Positions 1 to 6,273 of a DNA stretch of 6,308 nucleotides are shown in pieces. Each line of letters begins with the position of its first letter. Position 1 is the first letter of the stretch. Source of the DNA: an uncultured Muribaculaceae bacterium (GTDB lineage Bacteria; Bacteroidota; Bacteroidia; Bacteroidales; Muribaculaceae); contig CAJTUG010000045.1 in the NCBI GenBank assembly GCA_910579605.1, positions 1 to 6,308 on the forward strand, in the 5' to 3' direction. The position numbers were made by a program, and so were the translations under genes. The notes under the pieces were generated by a model. The model was not told the DNA's origin. It worked only from the letters and a program-made list of their open reading frames with translations, and ran no database searches.

Positions 1-53
1 TAGCGACCTCACGCCCCCCAGACGCGTACTCTAACCAACTGAGCTACACCCCG
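1..53 (-). tRNA. tRNA-Pro(GGG), 5' part, truncated by window edge
   Basis: Read on the minus strand from 53 downward, this folds as the first ~53 nt of a tRNA. The acceptor 5' strand is CGGGGTG (53-47), followed by TA. The D stem is GCTC/GAGT (44-41 with 31-28) around AGTTGGTTA. The anticodon stem is CGCGT (26-22) with GCGTG (14-10), and the seven-base loop CTGGGGG (21-15) places anticodon GGG at 19-17. The variable bases AGGTC and the first bases of the T stem follow, and the window then ends. Anticodon GGG reads proline codons CCC/CCU, and a CGG start is typical of bacterial tRNA-Pro. The T arm, acceptor 3' strand and discriminator base lie outside the window. The gene has its own promoter at 71-102. 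Confidence 0.93.
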
Positions 54-70
54 TCATCGGAAAAGCGATG

Positions 71-102
71 CAAAATTACGCCATTAATTTCAATTATGCA
101 AA
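71..102 (-). promoter_or_regulatory. Bacteroidota-type promoter for tRNA-Pro
   Basis: On the minus strand there is TAATTTTG (78-71), an exact match to the Bacteroidota -7 consensus TAnnTTTG. It lies 20 nt downstream of a TTTG (102-99) that fits the -33 element. Transcription would start near 65, about 12 nt before the mature tRNA 5' end at 53, which suits a short RNase P leader. The call rests on motif and position only. Confidence 0.75.
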
Positions 103-223
103 TTTTTCAGAAACTTTTTTTGCACTATTTTTCACAAAAGAGATAAAAACAAGTCTAACAATCAGCATACCAAACAGATAAACAGAAACATATTTTTGAG
201 TAGGGTTTGCTTTAATGTAATAA
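103..223. other. AT-rich intergenic spacer, nothing recognised
   Basis: This stretch lies between the nqr terminator and the tRNA-Pro promoter. It is AT-rich with several short T and A runs, and I see no credible small gene, RNA fold or repeat on either strand. Confidence 0.6.
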
Positions 224-254
224 AAAAATTCTGCCCACAAGAGGCAGAATTTTT
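224..254 (-). terminator. Intrinsic terminator of the nqr operon
   Basis: A perfect 12-bp inverted repeat (224-235 with 243-254) flanks a 7-base loop. The core is TTCTGCC/GGCAGAA and the outer five pairs are A-T. On the minus strand the stem runs into a T-rich tail (seven T at 228-222). It begins about 20 nt past the nqrF stop codon (274-276), so it ends the nqr transcript. The A/T symmetry would also let it work on the plus strand, but no plus-strand gene approaches it. Confidence 0.9.
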
Positions 255-273
255 AAGTGTATGTAATTGTTTT

Positions 274-1581
274 TTAACCTCCGAAATTATCGTAATGAAT
301 CGAAGAAGGTTCAACGCCCAAACTATCAAGCATATTATTGACAGCGCTGCTCATAGGACCAGGACCGCACATGTAATATTCTATGTCTTCGGGATTCTCA
401 TGATTCTTGAGATATGTGTCGTAAATTACTTGATGAACGAATCCGGGAGTGTATTTCACACCTGCCGCATCGGCAGCGGGATCGGGTCGGTCAAGCGCCA
501 AATGGAATTTGAAATTGGGGAATTCTTTTTCCAATTGGAGGAAATCGTCGAGATAGAATACTTCGTTTAGCGCACGCGCGCCGTAGAAATAGTTCATCAC
601 ACGGTCTGTGGTTTTCAACGTTTTGGTCATATGCATGATTTGTGCACGGAGAGGAGCCATTCCTGCGCCGCCACCTATCCACATCATTTCATTTTTGGAG
701 TCAAAAATCGGGTGGAAATCACCATATGGGCCGCTCATAATCACTTTGTCGCCTGGTTTAAGAGAGAAAATGTAGCTTGAGGCTATACCTGGCATAACAT
801 CTTGGAATCCGACCTGAGGTTTTGGTTTGAAAGGAGGGGTTGCGATGCGGACTGTAAGCATTATCCTGTCGCCTTCGGCTGGATAATTTGCCATAGAATA
901 TGCGCGTACAGTTGTTTCGGTATTTTTACATTTTAACGAGAACAACCCGAATTTTTCCCACGCAGGCAAGTATTCAGGGCCAATTAGCGCCTTATCTATG
1001 TCCTTGTCGTAATCCATAGAAAACGGAGGGATTTTAATCTGGGCATACGATCCGGGGATAAAGTCCATATGTTGTCCCGGGGGAAGAGCAACAATAAATT
1101 CTTTGATGAATGTGGCAACGTTTCGGTTTGAGATAACCTCGCATTCCCATTCTTTCACATCGAGAGCCGAAGCCGGCACCTCGATTTCCATGTCGGATTT
1201 TACTTTTACTTGACAAGCAAGTCTCCAATGGTTCTTTATTTCTTTTCGTGAGAAATGCACTGTTTCGGTAGGAAGGATCTCGCCTCCTCCTTCAATTACT
1301 TGGACACGGCATTGGCCGCAGCTGCCTTTACCTCCACATGCAGATGGGAGAAAAACGTTGTTGTCGGCCATTGTGGAGAGCAACGGTTTGCCAGAAGGCA
1401 CTACGAGTTGCCTGTCTTTGTTCATGGTTACGGTAACATCTCCCGATTGCACCAAATAGCGTTTAGCCACAAGGAGAATTACCACCAAAAGAATTGTAAC
1501 ACCGAGGAAGAAACCCACACCGGCTAAAATGGTGAGCCAGGCCGAGTGCGAGAAAGCGCAAGGTAATATGGTTGAAATCAT
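274..1581 (-). CDS. nqrF: Na+-translocating NADH:quinone reductase subunit F
   Basis: NqrF is the NADH entry subunit. It oxidises NADH on FAD and passes single electrons to a [2Fe-2S] cluster and on to NqrD/E. It has 435 aa, a little longer than the Vibrio protein (about 408), mostly from a longer N-terminus. One membrane helix lies at about 13-39. A ferredoxin domain follows (about 45-135) with ligands Cys82, Cys88 and Cys91 in ACGGKGSCGQC and Cys123 in RLACQV. The FAD domain (about 143-290) carries RAYSMANYP (226-234) and GPYGDF (284-289). The NADH domain (about 297-435) carries IGGGAGMAPLR (302-312), YGARALNEVFY (333-343) and YYMCGPGPM (402-410), and the protein ends in YDNFGG. The reductase half resembles ferredoxin-NADP+ reductases, but the fused helix plus ferredoxin and the operon make NqrF the clear choice. 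It is the last gene, 7 nt after nqrE. The ATG at 1579-1581 is preceded by a weak AAGG. Confidence 0.98.
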   Translation of the reverse strand: MISTILPCAFSHSAWLTILAGVGFFLGVTILLVVILLVAKRYLVQSGDVTVTMNKDRQLVVPSGKPLLSTMADNNVFLPSACGGKGSCGQCRVQVIEGGGEILPTETVHFSRKEIKNHWRLACQVKVKSDMEIEVPASALDVKEWECEVISNRNVATFIKEFIVALPPGQHMDFIPGSYAQIKIPPFSMDYDKDIDKALIGPEYLPAWEKFGLFSLKCKNTETTVRAYSMANYPAEGDRIMLTVRIATPPFKPKPQVGFQDVMPGIASSYIFSLKPGDKVIMSGPYGDFHPIFDSKNEMMWIGGGAGMAPLRAQIMHMTKTLKTTDRVMNYFYGARALNEVFYLDDFLQLEKEFPNFKFHLALDRPDPAADAAGVKYTPGFVHQVIYDTYLKNHENPEDIEYYMCGPGPMSSAVNNMLDSLGVEPSSIHYDNFGG

Positions 1582-1588
1582 GGCCTTA

Positions 1589-2206
1589 TTAAATCTTAAT
1601 ACCGAGGAAGCTCATAAAGGCTATACCCATGAGAGCTGTAATTATAAAAGTTATGCCCACGCCACGGAGCGGCGCCGGGATGTTTGAGTACTGAGCGATG
1701 CGCTCTCTCACGGCAGCTACAGCTGTGATTGCCAGTAGCCATCCGATACCCCAACCTCCACCGGCGCAGACAGCCGTCCAAACGCTGGGGAAATCCCGTT
1801 GCTGCATAAATAGGGAACCGCCCAATATTGCACAGTTCACGGCTATAAGCGGCAAGAAGATACCAAGAGATGAGTACAGCGCCGGAGCATATTTTTCAAC
1901 GACCATTTCCACCAATTGTGTCATTGATGCAATGACGGCAATGAAGACTATGAGCGACAGAAAGCTCAAATCAACATCTGCAAAATCGGGGCTAAGCCAC
2001 TGCAGTGCCCCTTGGCGAAGCACATAAGTCTCAAGAAGATAGTTTATAGGCAAGGTTATTGTGAGCATGAACGTCACTGCAATTCCCAAGCCAAACGCCG
2101 TCTTGACATTTTTGCTCACAGCAATAAATGAGCACATGCCAAGGAAATAGGCAAAAATCATATTGTCGATAAAGATCGACCGTATAAACAGATTCAGATT
2201 TTCCAT
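1589..2206 (-). CDS. nqrE: Na+-translocating NADH:quinone reductase subunit E
   Basis: NqrE is a polytopic membrane subunit of the NqrDE/RnfAE family. With NqrD it forms an inverted-topology pair holding an intramembrane Fe-S centre that carries electrons across the membrane from NqrF to NqrC. It has 205 aa, with about six predicted helices. The family cysteines are Cys25 in FLGMCSF and Cys125 in IAVNCAILGG, each in a half-helix motif. Other family signatures are VSKNVKTAFGLGIAV (30-44), MQQRDF (134-139) and LRGVGITFI (180-188). The loop before VDLSFL (about 66-77) is roughly six residues longer than I recall for Vibrio NqrE (198 aa). The gene starts 10 nt after nqrD and ends 7 nt before nqrF. 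The related RnfA is excluded by the surrounding nqrA/B/C/F genes. Confidence 0.97.
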   Translation of the reverse strand: MENLNLFIRSIFIDNMIFAYFLGMCSFIAVSKNVKTAFGLGIAVTFMLTITLPINYLLETYVLRQGALQWLSPDFADVDLSFLSLIVFIAVIASMTQLVEMVVEKYAPALYSSLGIFLPLIAVNCAILGGSLFMQQRDFPSVWTAVCAGGGWGIGWLLAITAVAAVRERIAQYSNIPAPLRGVGITFIITALMGIAFMSFLGIKI

Positions 2207-2216
2207 GATGGGCGAT

Positions 2217-2843
2217 TTATTTCTCTTGAAGGTCTTTGTTGATTGAACGATGTACCCAGATGATGCAAGCCACCAAGATAAGAGCCATGGGAGGCAAAAT
2301 CATGAGACCGTTGTTCACATATCCGGCATTATAGAAAGCTTGGGGTACTATCTGATACCCTAAGAGAGTTCCAGATCCGAGAAGCTCGCGGAAAAAGCCT
2401 ACTATTACAAGTATAATGGCATATCCTATTCCGTTGCCCACTCCATCAAGGAATGACGGCCACGGGCGGTTTGCCATAGCAAAAGCTTCCAATCGGCCCA
2501 TGAGTATGCAGTTGGTGATAATCAAACCGATGAATACCGACAACTGCTTGCTGACATCGTATGCGTATGCCTGAAGAAGTTGCGAGACTATTACCACCAA
2601 TCCAGCAACCACAACGAGCTGAACGATTATACGTATATTGGTAGGAATAGTGTTTCTGATGAGAGAGATTATAACATTGCTGAATGCTAATACAGCAATG
2701 ACCGACAATCCCATCACTATTGCCGGTTCAAGTTTGGCTGTGACGGCCAATACCGAGCAAATACCGAGTATCTGTACTACTACCGGGTTGTTTTTCGAGA
2801 AGGGGTTGAAAAACACCTCTTTGTTATCTATTTTTTCTGCCAT
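2217..2843 (-). CDS. nqrD: Na+-translocating NADH:quinone reductase subunit D
   Basis: NqrD is a membrane subunit that partners NqrE. It has 208 aa and about six helices after a hydrophilic N-terminus. The conserved cysteines are Cys29 in VQILGICSVLAV and Cys112 in ITNCILMGRLEAFA, the positions expected for ligands of the Fe-S centre shared with NqrE. NPVVVQ near residues 19-24, VGNGIGYA (135-142) and FFRELLGSGTLLG (150-162) are family signatures. The protein ends in a short basic and acidic cytoplasmic tail (HRSINKDLQEK). The ATG at 2841-2843 comes 5 nt after the nqrC stop, with only a faint purine run (AAGAG) as ribosome-binding sequence. It is a paralogue of NqrE; gene order and the N-terminal motif assign it as D. 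Confidence 0.97.
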   Translation of the reverse strand: MAEKIDNKEVFFNPFSKNNPVVVQILGICSVLAVTAKLEPAIVMGLSVIAVLAFSNVIISLIRNTIPTNIRIIVQLVVVAGLVVIVSQLLQAYAYDVSKQLSVFIGLIITNCILMGRLEAFAMANRPWPSFLDGVGNGIGYAIILVIVGFFRELLGSGTLLGYQIVPQAFYNAGYVNNGLMILPPMALILVACIIWVHRSINKDLQEK

Positions 2844-2848
2844 GGCTC

Positions 2849-3550
2849 TTATTTGTTAAGATTACGGAGAAATGCGTCGTAAGGCGCTATACAGTTGTCG
2901 ATCATAGCCCCTACGCCTTTACTTGTTATAGTGCCTCCGGAAATCCCGTCGACATAGTCTTCGTCTCCTTGCGGATGCTGCCCGGCTTTTACAACTGCTA
3001 CGGGGAGGAATGTGCCGTCTTTAATCAATTTCTTGCCGGCAAACTGACCAGAAAAAGCCGGTTTTTCTATTTCCGCTCCCAATCCAGGAGTTTCGCCTTG
3101 ATGAGCGAAATATGCGCCGTAGACATCGCTACCATTTGAATCTACGCTGATATATCCCCAGATGGGACCCCAAAGCCCTGCCCCATACATAGGAAGAATG
3201 TATTTTGTGGCACCGTCGTCGAGGCGGCACTCATATACAGGCAATAGGCGTTCCGATGCCGGCAATTTACTTTGTGCAGCTACGTTTACGGTAAACGCGT
3301 CGCCTTCTACTTTTTTGCCGTTTTGGTCTACTACATAAGAATCTACGATGATTCTTGCATATTCTTCTTGTATTTGGCCAGCTTGAGGGCTAACATTGAC
3401 GCTTGCCAGAATCTGCCGCATCTTGTCGGCATCGGCATTTGCGTTCTGTCGGTCTTTGAGAGAAATGGAGGTGAAAGCCAAAGCTGCTCCCACCACAACC
3501 ACAAGCACAATAATGTAGATTATGGTATATGCGTTGCTTTGCTTGTTCAT
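2849..3550 (-). CDS. nqrC: Na+-translocating NADH:quinone reductase subunit C
   Basis: NqrC carries a covalently bound FMN that relays electrons from the NqrD/E Fe-S centre to NqrB. It has 233 aa (about 257 in Vibrio). One N-terminal membrane helix (about 8-28) is followed by a soluble FMN-binding domain on the outer face. The flavinylation motif is DGISGGTITS, with Thr207 as the predicted attachment residue, replacing the SGAT form of many homologues with SGGT. Other family signatures are GLWGPIWGYISV (125-136) and HQGETPGLGAEI (150-161). FMN attachment needs the ApbE flavin transferase, which is not encoded here. The start codon overlaps the nqrB stop (ATGA, 3550-3547), so translation is probably coupled. 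RnfG shares the fold, but the neighbours identify NqrC. Confidence 0.97.
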   Translation of the reverse strand: MNKQSNAYTIIYIIVLVVVVGAALAFTSISLKDRQNANADADKMRQILASVNVSPQAGQIQEEYARIIVDSYVVDQNGKKVEGDAFTVNVAAQSKLPASERLLPVYECRLDDGATKYILPMYGAGLWGPIWGYISVDSNGSDVYGAYFAHQGETPGLGAEIEKPAFSGQFAGKKLIKDGTFLPVAVVKAGQHPQGDEDYVDGISGGTITSKGVGAMIDNCIAPYDAFLRNLNK

Positions 3551-4761
3551 TGTTTGGAAGTTTTAAGGCGTTTCATACGGCGTCGGATGTTAGCTTGCAC
3601 CACACACCAGTCGATAAGCGGAGCAAAGCAGTTCATTAGGAGTACCGCAAGCATGGCACCTTCGGGGTAGCCGGTATTATATGTTCTGATAACAATGGCG
3701 ATGACGCCAATGAGGAATCCATAGATCCATTTGCCTGTATTTGTCCTTGCGGCAGTCACCGGATCTGTGGCCATGAAAACGGCTGCAAAAGCAAAACCGC
3801 CAAGCATGAGCTGGTCTACAGCCGGGATATACGAGGCCGGATAAAGGGGCGATGCAGCGAGATTTGCAATCCAACCTGCGAGCAGCCCACCTGCAACAAT
3901 AGAGACAATTATCCTCCACGAGGCTATGCCTGCGGCAAGGAGAATAACCATGCCTATTAGTATACACAATGTAGATGTCTCTCCAAAAGAACCGGGTATA
4001 AGGCCTACAAAAGCGTCCCACAATGAGATGATATGACCGTCTATACCGGTAAGGGTTATATCGGGACCTGCTTGTGTTGCTATCTGACCTAAAGGAGTTG
4101 CGCAAGTGGTACCGTCGGGCAGAACCTGTCCGAAACCGAAAGGTGCACCTGAAGCCACATAAACTTTATCGCCCGACATCTGTGCCGGGTAAGCAAAAAA
4201 CAGGAACGCGCGTGCTACCAGAGCAACGTTGAGCACATTGTAGCCGGTACCGCCAAATACCTCCTTGACAAAAATCACGGAAAACGCCACTGCAAGAGCA
4301 AGCATCCACAGCGGAATTTCTGCTGGGCAAATCATGGGTACAAGAATACCTGTTACAAGGAAACCTTCTTGTATTTCTTCTTTCTTCCACTGCGCTACTA
4401 CGAATTCTATGCCGAGACCTACAATGTATGATACCAGCACACGTGGCAAGATAGTGAGGAACCCATAAATCATCATATCCCAAAATGGGAAAGTATTCAG
4501 CCCCAAAGCCAATTGGTGCTGATATCCGGTATTATACATACCGAAGAAAAAACAAGGCATCAAAGCCAATACCACGATAATCATGGCGCGTTTTGAATCC
4601 AAAGCGTCGTGGATATGCACGGCCCCTGCCGGCGCCGAGGTGGTCTTTGGCGTATAGAGGAATGTTTCAAAGCCATCAAAAACCGAGCGGAAGGCGCTGT
4701 ATTTCCCCCCGGGCTCAAAATTGGGCTTTATCTTGTCGAGATAATTACGTAAACTTGCCAT
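3547..4761 (-). CDS. nqrB: Na+-translocating NADH:quinone reductase subunit B
   Basis: NqrB is the large membrane subunit. It carries a covalent FMN, and in studied homologues a non-covalent riboflavin. It takes part in quinone reduction and Na+ translocation. It has 404 aa (about 415 in Vibrio), with a cytoplasmic N-terminus (1-56) and about ten helices from residue 57. The predicted FMN attachment residue is Thr222 in DGTTCATPL (216-224). Strong family signatures are EGFLVTGIL (132-140), KEVFGGTGYNVLN (166-178), RAFLFFAYPAQMSGD (184-198), FMATDPVTAARTNTGKW (329-345) and PEGAMLAVLLMN (366-377). A basic tail ends the protein (RRRMKRLKTSK). It starts 3 nt after the nqrA stop and overlaps nqrC by 4 nt. 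RnfD is the paralogue in Rnf complexes and is excluded by NqrA and NqrF. Confidence 0.98.
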   Translation of the reverse strand: MASLRNYLDKIKPNFEPGGKYSAFRSVFDGFETFLYTPKTTSAPAGAVHIHDALDSKRAMIIVVLALMPCFFFGMYNTGYQHQLALGLNTFPFWDMMIYGFLTILPRVLVSYIVGLGIEFVVAQWKKEEIQEGFLVTGILVPMICPAEIPLWMLALAVAFSVIFVKEVFGGTGYNVLNVALVARAFLFFAYPAQMSGDKVYVASGAPFGFGQVLPDGTTCATPLGQIATQAGPDITLTGIDGHIISLWDAFVGLIPGSFGETSTLCILIGMVILLAAGIASWRIIVSIVAGGLLAGWIANLAASPLYPASYIPAVDQLMLGGFAFAAVFMATDPVTAARTNTGKWIYGFLIGVIAIVIRTYNTGYPEGAMLAVLLMNCFAPLIDWCVVQANIRRRMKRLKTSKQ

Positions 4762-4764
4762 ATT

Positions 4765-6099
4765 TTATTCGAGTTCTTTACGGATATAATCAAGGCCGTC
4801 TCTCACAATTTGCTGAAGCGGCATTTTAGAAGCGTCGGCATATTCTGCAAGAGCAAAATCTTCGGGAGCTATTTCATATATGCCCAAAGCTTCCATCTGC
4901 TCGATATCTTTGGCCAATATTGCTTTAATAAGATACTCCGGCATGATATCCATAGGCATCATGCTGTCGTAGATACCAGAGAGAATCATAGCCCTACGCC
5001 CCCCGTTGAGCCTTGCATCGGGGCGGAAGAGACGTTTAAGGAAATGACCGGGGAAAGAACGGCTTGTGCTCATCTTGTCGGTCGCCATAGAAGCCCAACC
5101 CATGAATTCATCTACATCGTCGCCTTCGGCTATAACGGTAATTTGATTAAACGGGAAGCGGAGGAATCCGTCGGCGCCAACAGAAACTCCCGAGAGCACA
5201 TTTCCGCTTATTATACGCTTATGGCGCGAATCGTCGGCCATACGGCCTTTGATCAACGGCTCTACCGAAGCTCCGGCAATTGTCTGAACAAGCCCCGGGG
5301 TCTTGAGTTCTGGGCCGGTTATTGCAACAGTATATTCAGAATCGACTTTACCGGCAGATATCAACGCACCAATCTTGCAAAGGGTGACAGACGACATTGT
5401 CCATACCGTTTCGCCTTTGTTTATAGGCTTGACATTTGCAATCTGAGTCCCGACATTGCCGGCAGGATGCGGGCCGGCAATCTCAACCATTTGGGCGCCT
5501 TTCACAGCCTTGAAATTTTGGCCGGCAGGATAAGATATATAAATCTTGCCGTCGGTAATACGAGAAAGTGCCTCTACAGCTTTTTCCATAAGCTCATAGG
5601 CGTTTGAAGGCAAACGGAAAAGACCGCCAGCCAGAGGTGCGCTGTCGAAAGCAGAAACAAAAATATCGCGCACATAGTCTTGAAGACCCGGCACGATATC
5701 GTAGGGACGGCGGCGTATCAAGGCCATTAAACCAGATTGCGCCAATGCAGAACGGAAGGAGTCGGGATTAGCGGCATCAAACTTGAACGTCACATCCTCA
5801 AGACCCTTGCCTGCTTCTATTTCTACACGTATAATTTTACGGCGCTCGCCTCTCACGACAGCCTTGACTGTGCCTTCTATAGGCGAGACCAATTTCAAAT
5901 CCGGATTGTTCTTATCGTAAACGACCGGTGTACCTACACCAACGGCGTCGCCTTCTTTCAATGCCATTTTAGGGGTAAGACCCGGGTAATCGTCCGGGTA
6001 AATGGCACAAAGCCCAGGTTTTACCGATTGCACTGCGGCCTCCGGGGGAATACCTCCGGCAATAGGTAAATCCAAACCTTTTTTCAGAATTATATTCAT
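4765..6099 (-). CDS. nqrA: Na+-translocating NADH:quinone reductase subunit A
   Basis: NqrA is the cytoplasmic subunit lacking a tightly bound redox cofactor. It sits on NqrB and is implicated in quinone binding. It has 444 aa, full length (about 446 in Vibrio), with no membrane helix. The N-terminal part (about 28-105) is a barrel-sandwich hybrid domain like those of RnfC and biotinyl proteins, with SPIEGTV (72-78) and RGERRKI (83-89). Central signatures are RRPYDIVP (130-137), IFVSAFDSAPLA (146-157) and GPHPAGNVGTQI (209-220). Near the C-terminus are SRSFPGHFLKRL (346-357) and IYDSMMPMDIMPEYL (376-390). The C-terminal segment DFALAEYADASK (414-425) lacks cysteines I recall in homologues (see findings). 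The start at 6097-6099 is the first ATG after the promoter at 6137-6169, and MNIILKKGLDLPIAG matches the family N-terminus. It is the first gene of the operon, with no Shine-Dalgarno sequence visible. Confidence 0.98.
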   Translation of the reverse strand: MNIILKKGLDLPIAGGIPPEAAVQSVKPGLCAIYPDDYPGLTPKMALKEGDAVGVGTPVVYDKNNPDLKLVSPIEGTVKAVVRGERRKIIRVEIEAGKGLEDVTFKFDAANPDSFRSALAQSGLMALIRRRPYDIVPGLQDYVRDIFVSAFDSAPLAGGLFRLPSNAYELMEKAVEALSRITDGKIYISYPAGQNFKAVKGAQMVEIAGPHPAGNVGTQIANVKPINKGETVWTMSSVTLCKIGALISAGKVDSEYTVAITGPELKTPGLVQTIAGASVEPLIKGRMADDSRHKRIISGNVLSGVSVGADGFLRFPFNQITVIAEGDDVDEFMGWASMATDKMSTSRSFPGHFLKRLFRPDARLNGGRRAMILSGIYDSMMPMDIMPEYLIKAILAKDIEQMEALGIYEIAPEDFALAEYADASKMPLQQIVRDGLDYIRKELE

Positions 6100-6136
6100 G
6101 TGATATGGATGGCTCTATGTAATTATTAATAGGCTA

Positions 6137-6169
6137 CAAAGTTAGCCATAATTTTAAAATTTTTTCAAA
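6137..6169 (-). promoter_or_regulatory. Bacteroidota-type promoter of the nqr operon
   Basis: On the minus strand TAACTTTG (6144-6137) matches the -7 consensus TAnnTTTG exactly. A TTTG (6169-6166) lies 21 nt upstream as the -33 element. Transcription would begin near 6130, giving a leader of about 30 nt before the nqrA ATG. That is too short for a riboswitch. The leader is AT-rich and unstructured by eye. Confidence 0.75.
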
Positions 6170-6227
6170 GATACCATCTCGGAATTTGCATCTTGTTAGC
6201 GTTTTTTAACACAAGAAGGGCAAACAC

Positions 6228-6266
6228 AAAAAAACACCGGAATTTCTAACGAAATATTTCCAGTGT
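6228..6266 (-). terminator. Intrinsic terminator after the right-hand tRNA
   Basis: On the minus strand ACACTGGA (6266-6259) pairs with TCCGGTGT (one G-T pair). Inside it, after a short bulge, ATTTC pairs with GAAAT around the loop GTTA. The stem is followed directly by a run of T (6234-6228). It starts 8 nt past the tRNA discriminator base, so it separates tRNA transcription from the nqr operon. Confidence 0.85.
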
Positions 6267-6273
6267 ATCCTTG

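Noticed and set aside
196..570. A 124-codon plus-strand open frame starting in the intergenic region
   Set aside because: It begins before the nqr terminator hairpin, reads through it and continues antisense to nqrF. Its translation has no family signature.
3677..4105. A 142-codon minus-strand open frame inside nqrB
   Set aside because: It is an out-of-frame reading of nqrB, rich in Arg, Cys and His in the way frame-shifted membrane genes often look. The nqrB frame itself is continuous and conserved.
4810..5607. A 265-codon open frame on the plus strand opposite nqrA
   Set aside because: It lies wholly antisense to well-conserved nqrA, its translation shows no recognisable domain, and it has no promoter of its own. 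It is a by-product of codon use in nqrA.
274..6099. Rnf complex (rnfABCDGE) as an alternative identity
   Set aside because: NqrA and the FAD/[2Fe-2S] NqrF have no equal in Rnf operons, and rnfB and rnfC with their 4Fe-4S cysteine clusters are absent. Gene order is exactly nqrABCDEF.
6100..6136. FMN riboswitch or other structured leader before nqrA
   Set aside because: The leader from the likely start site is only about 30 nt and AT-rich, with no visible hairpins. That is too short for any known flavin-sensing RNA.
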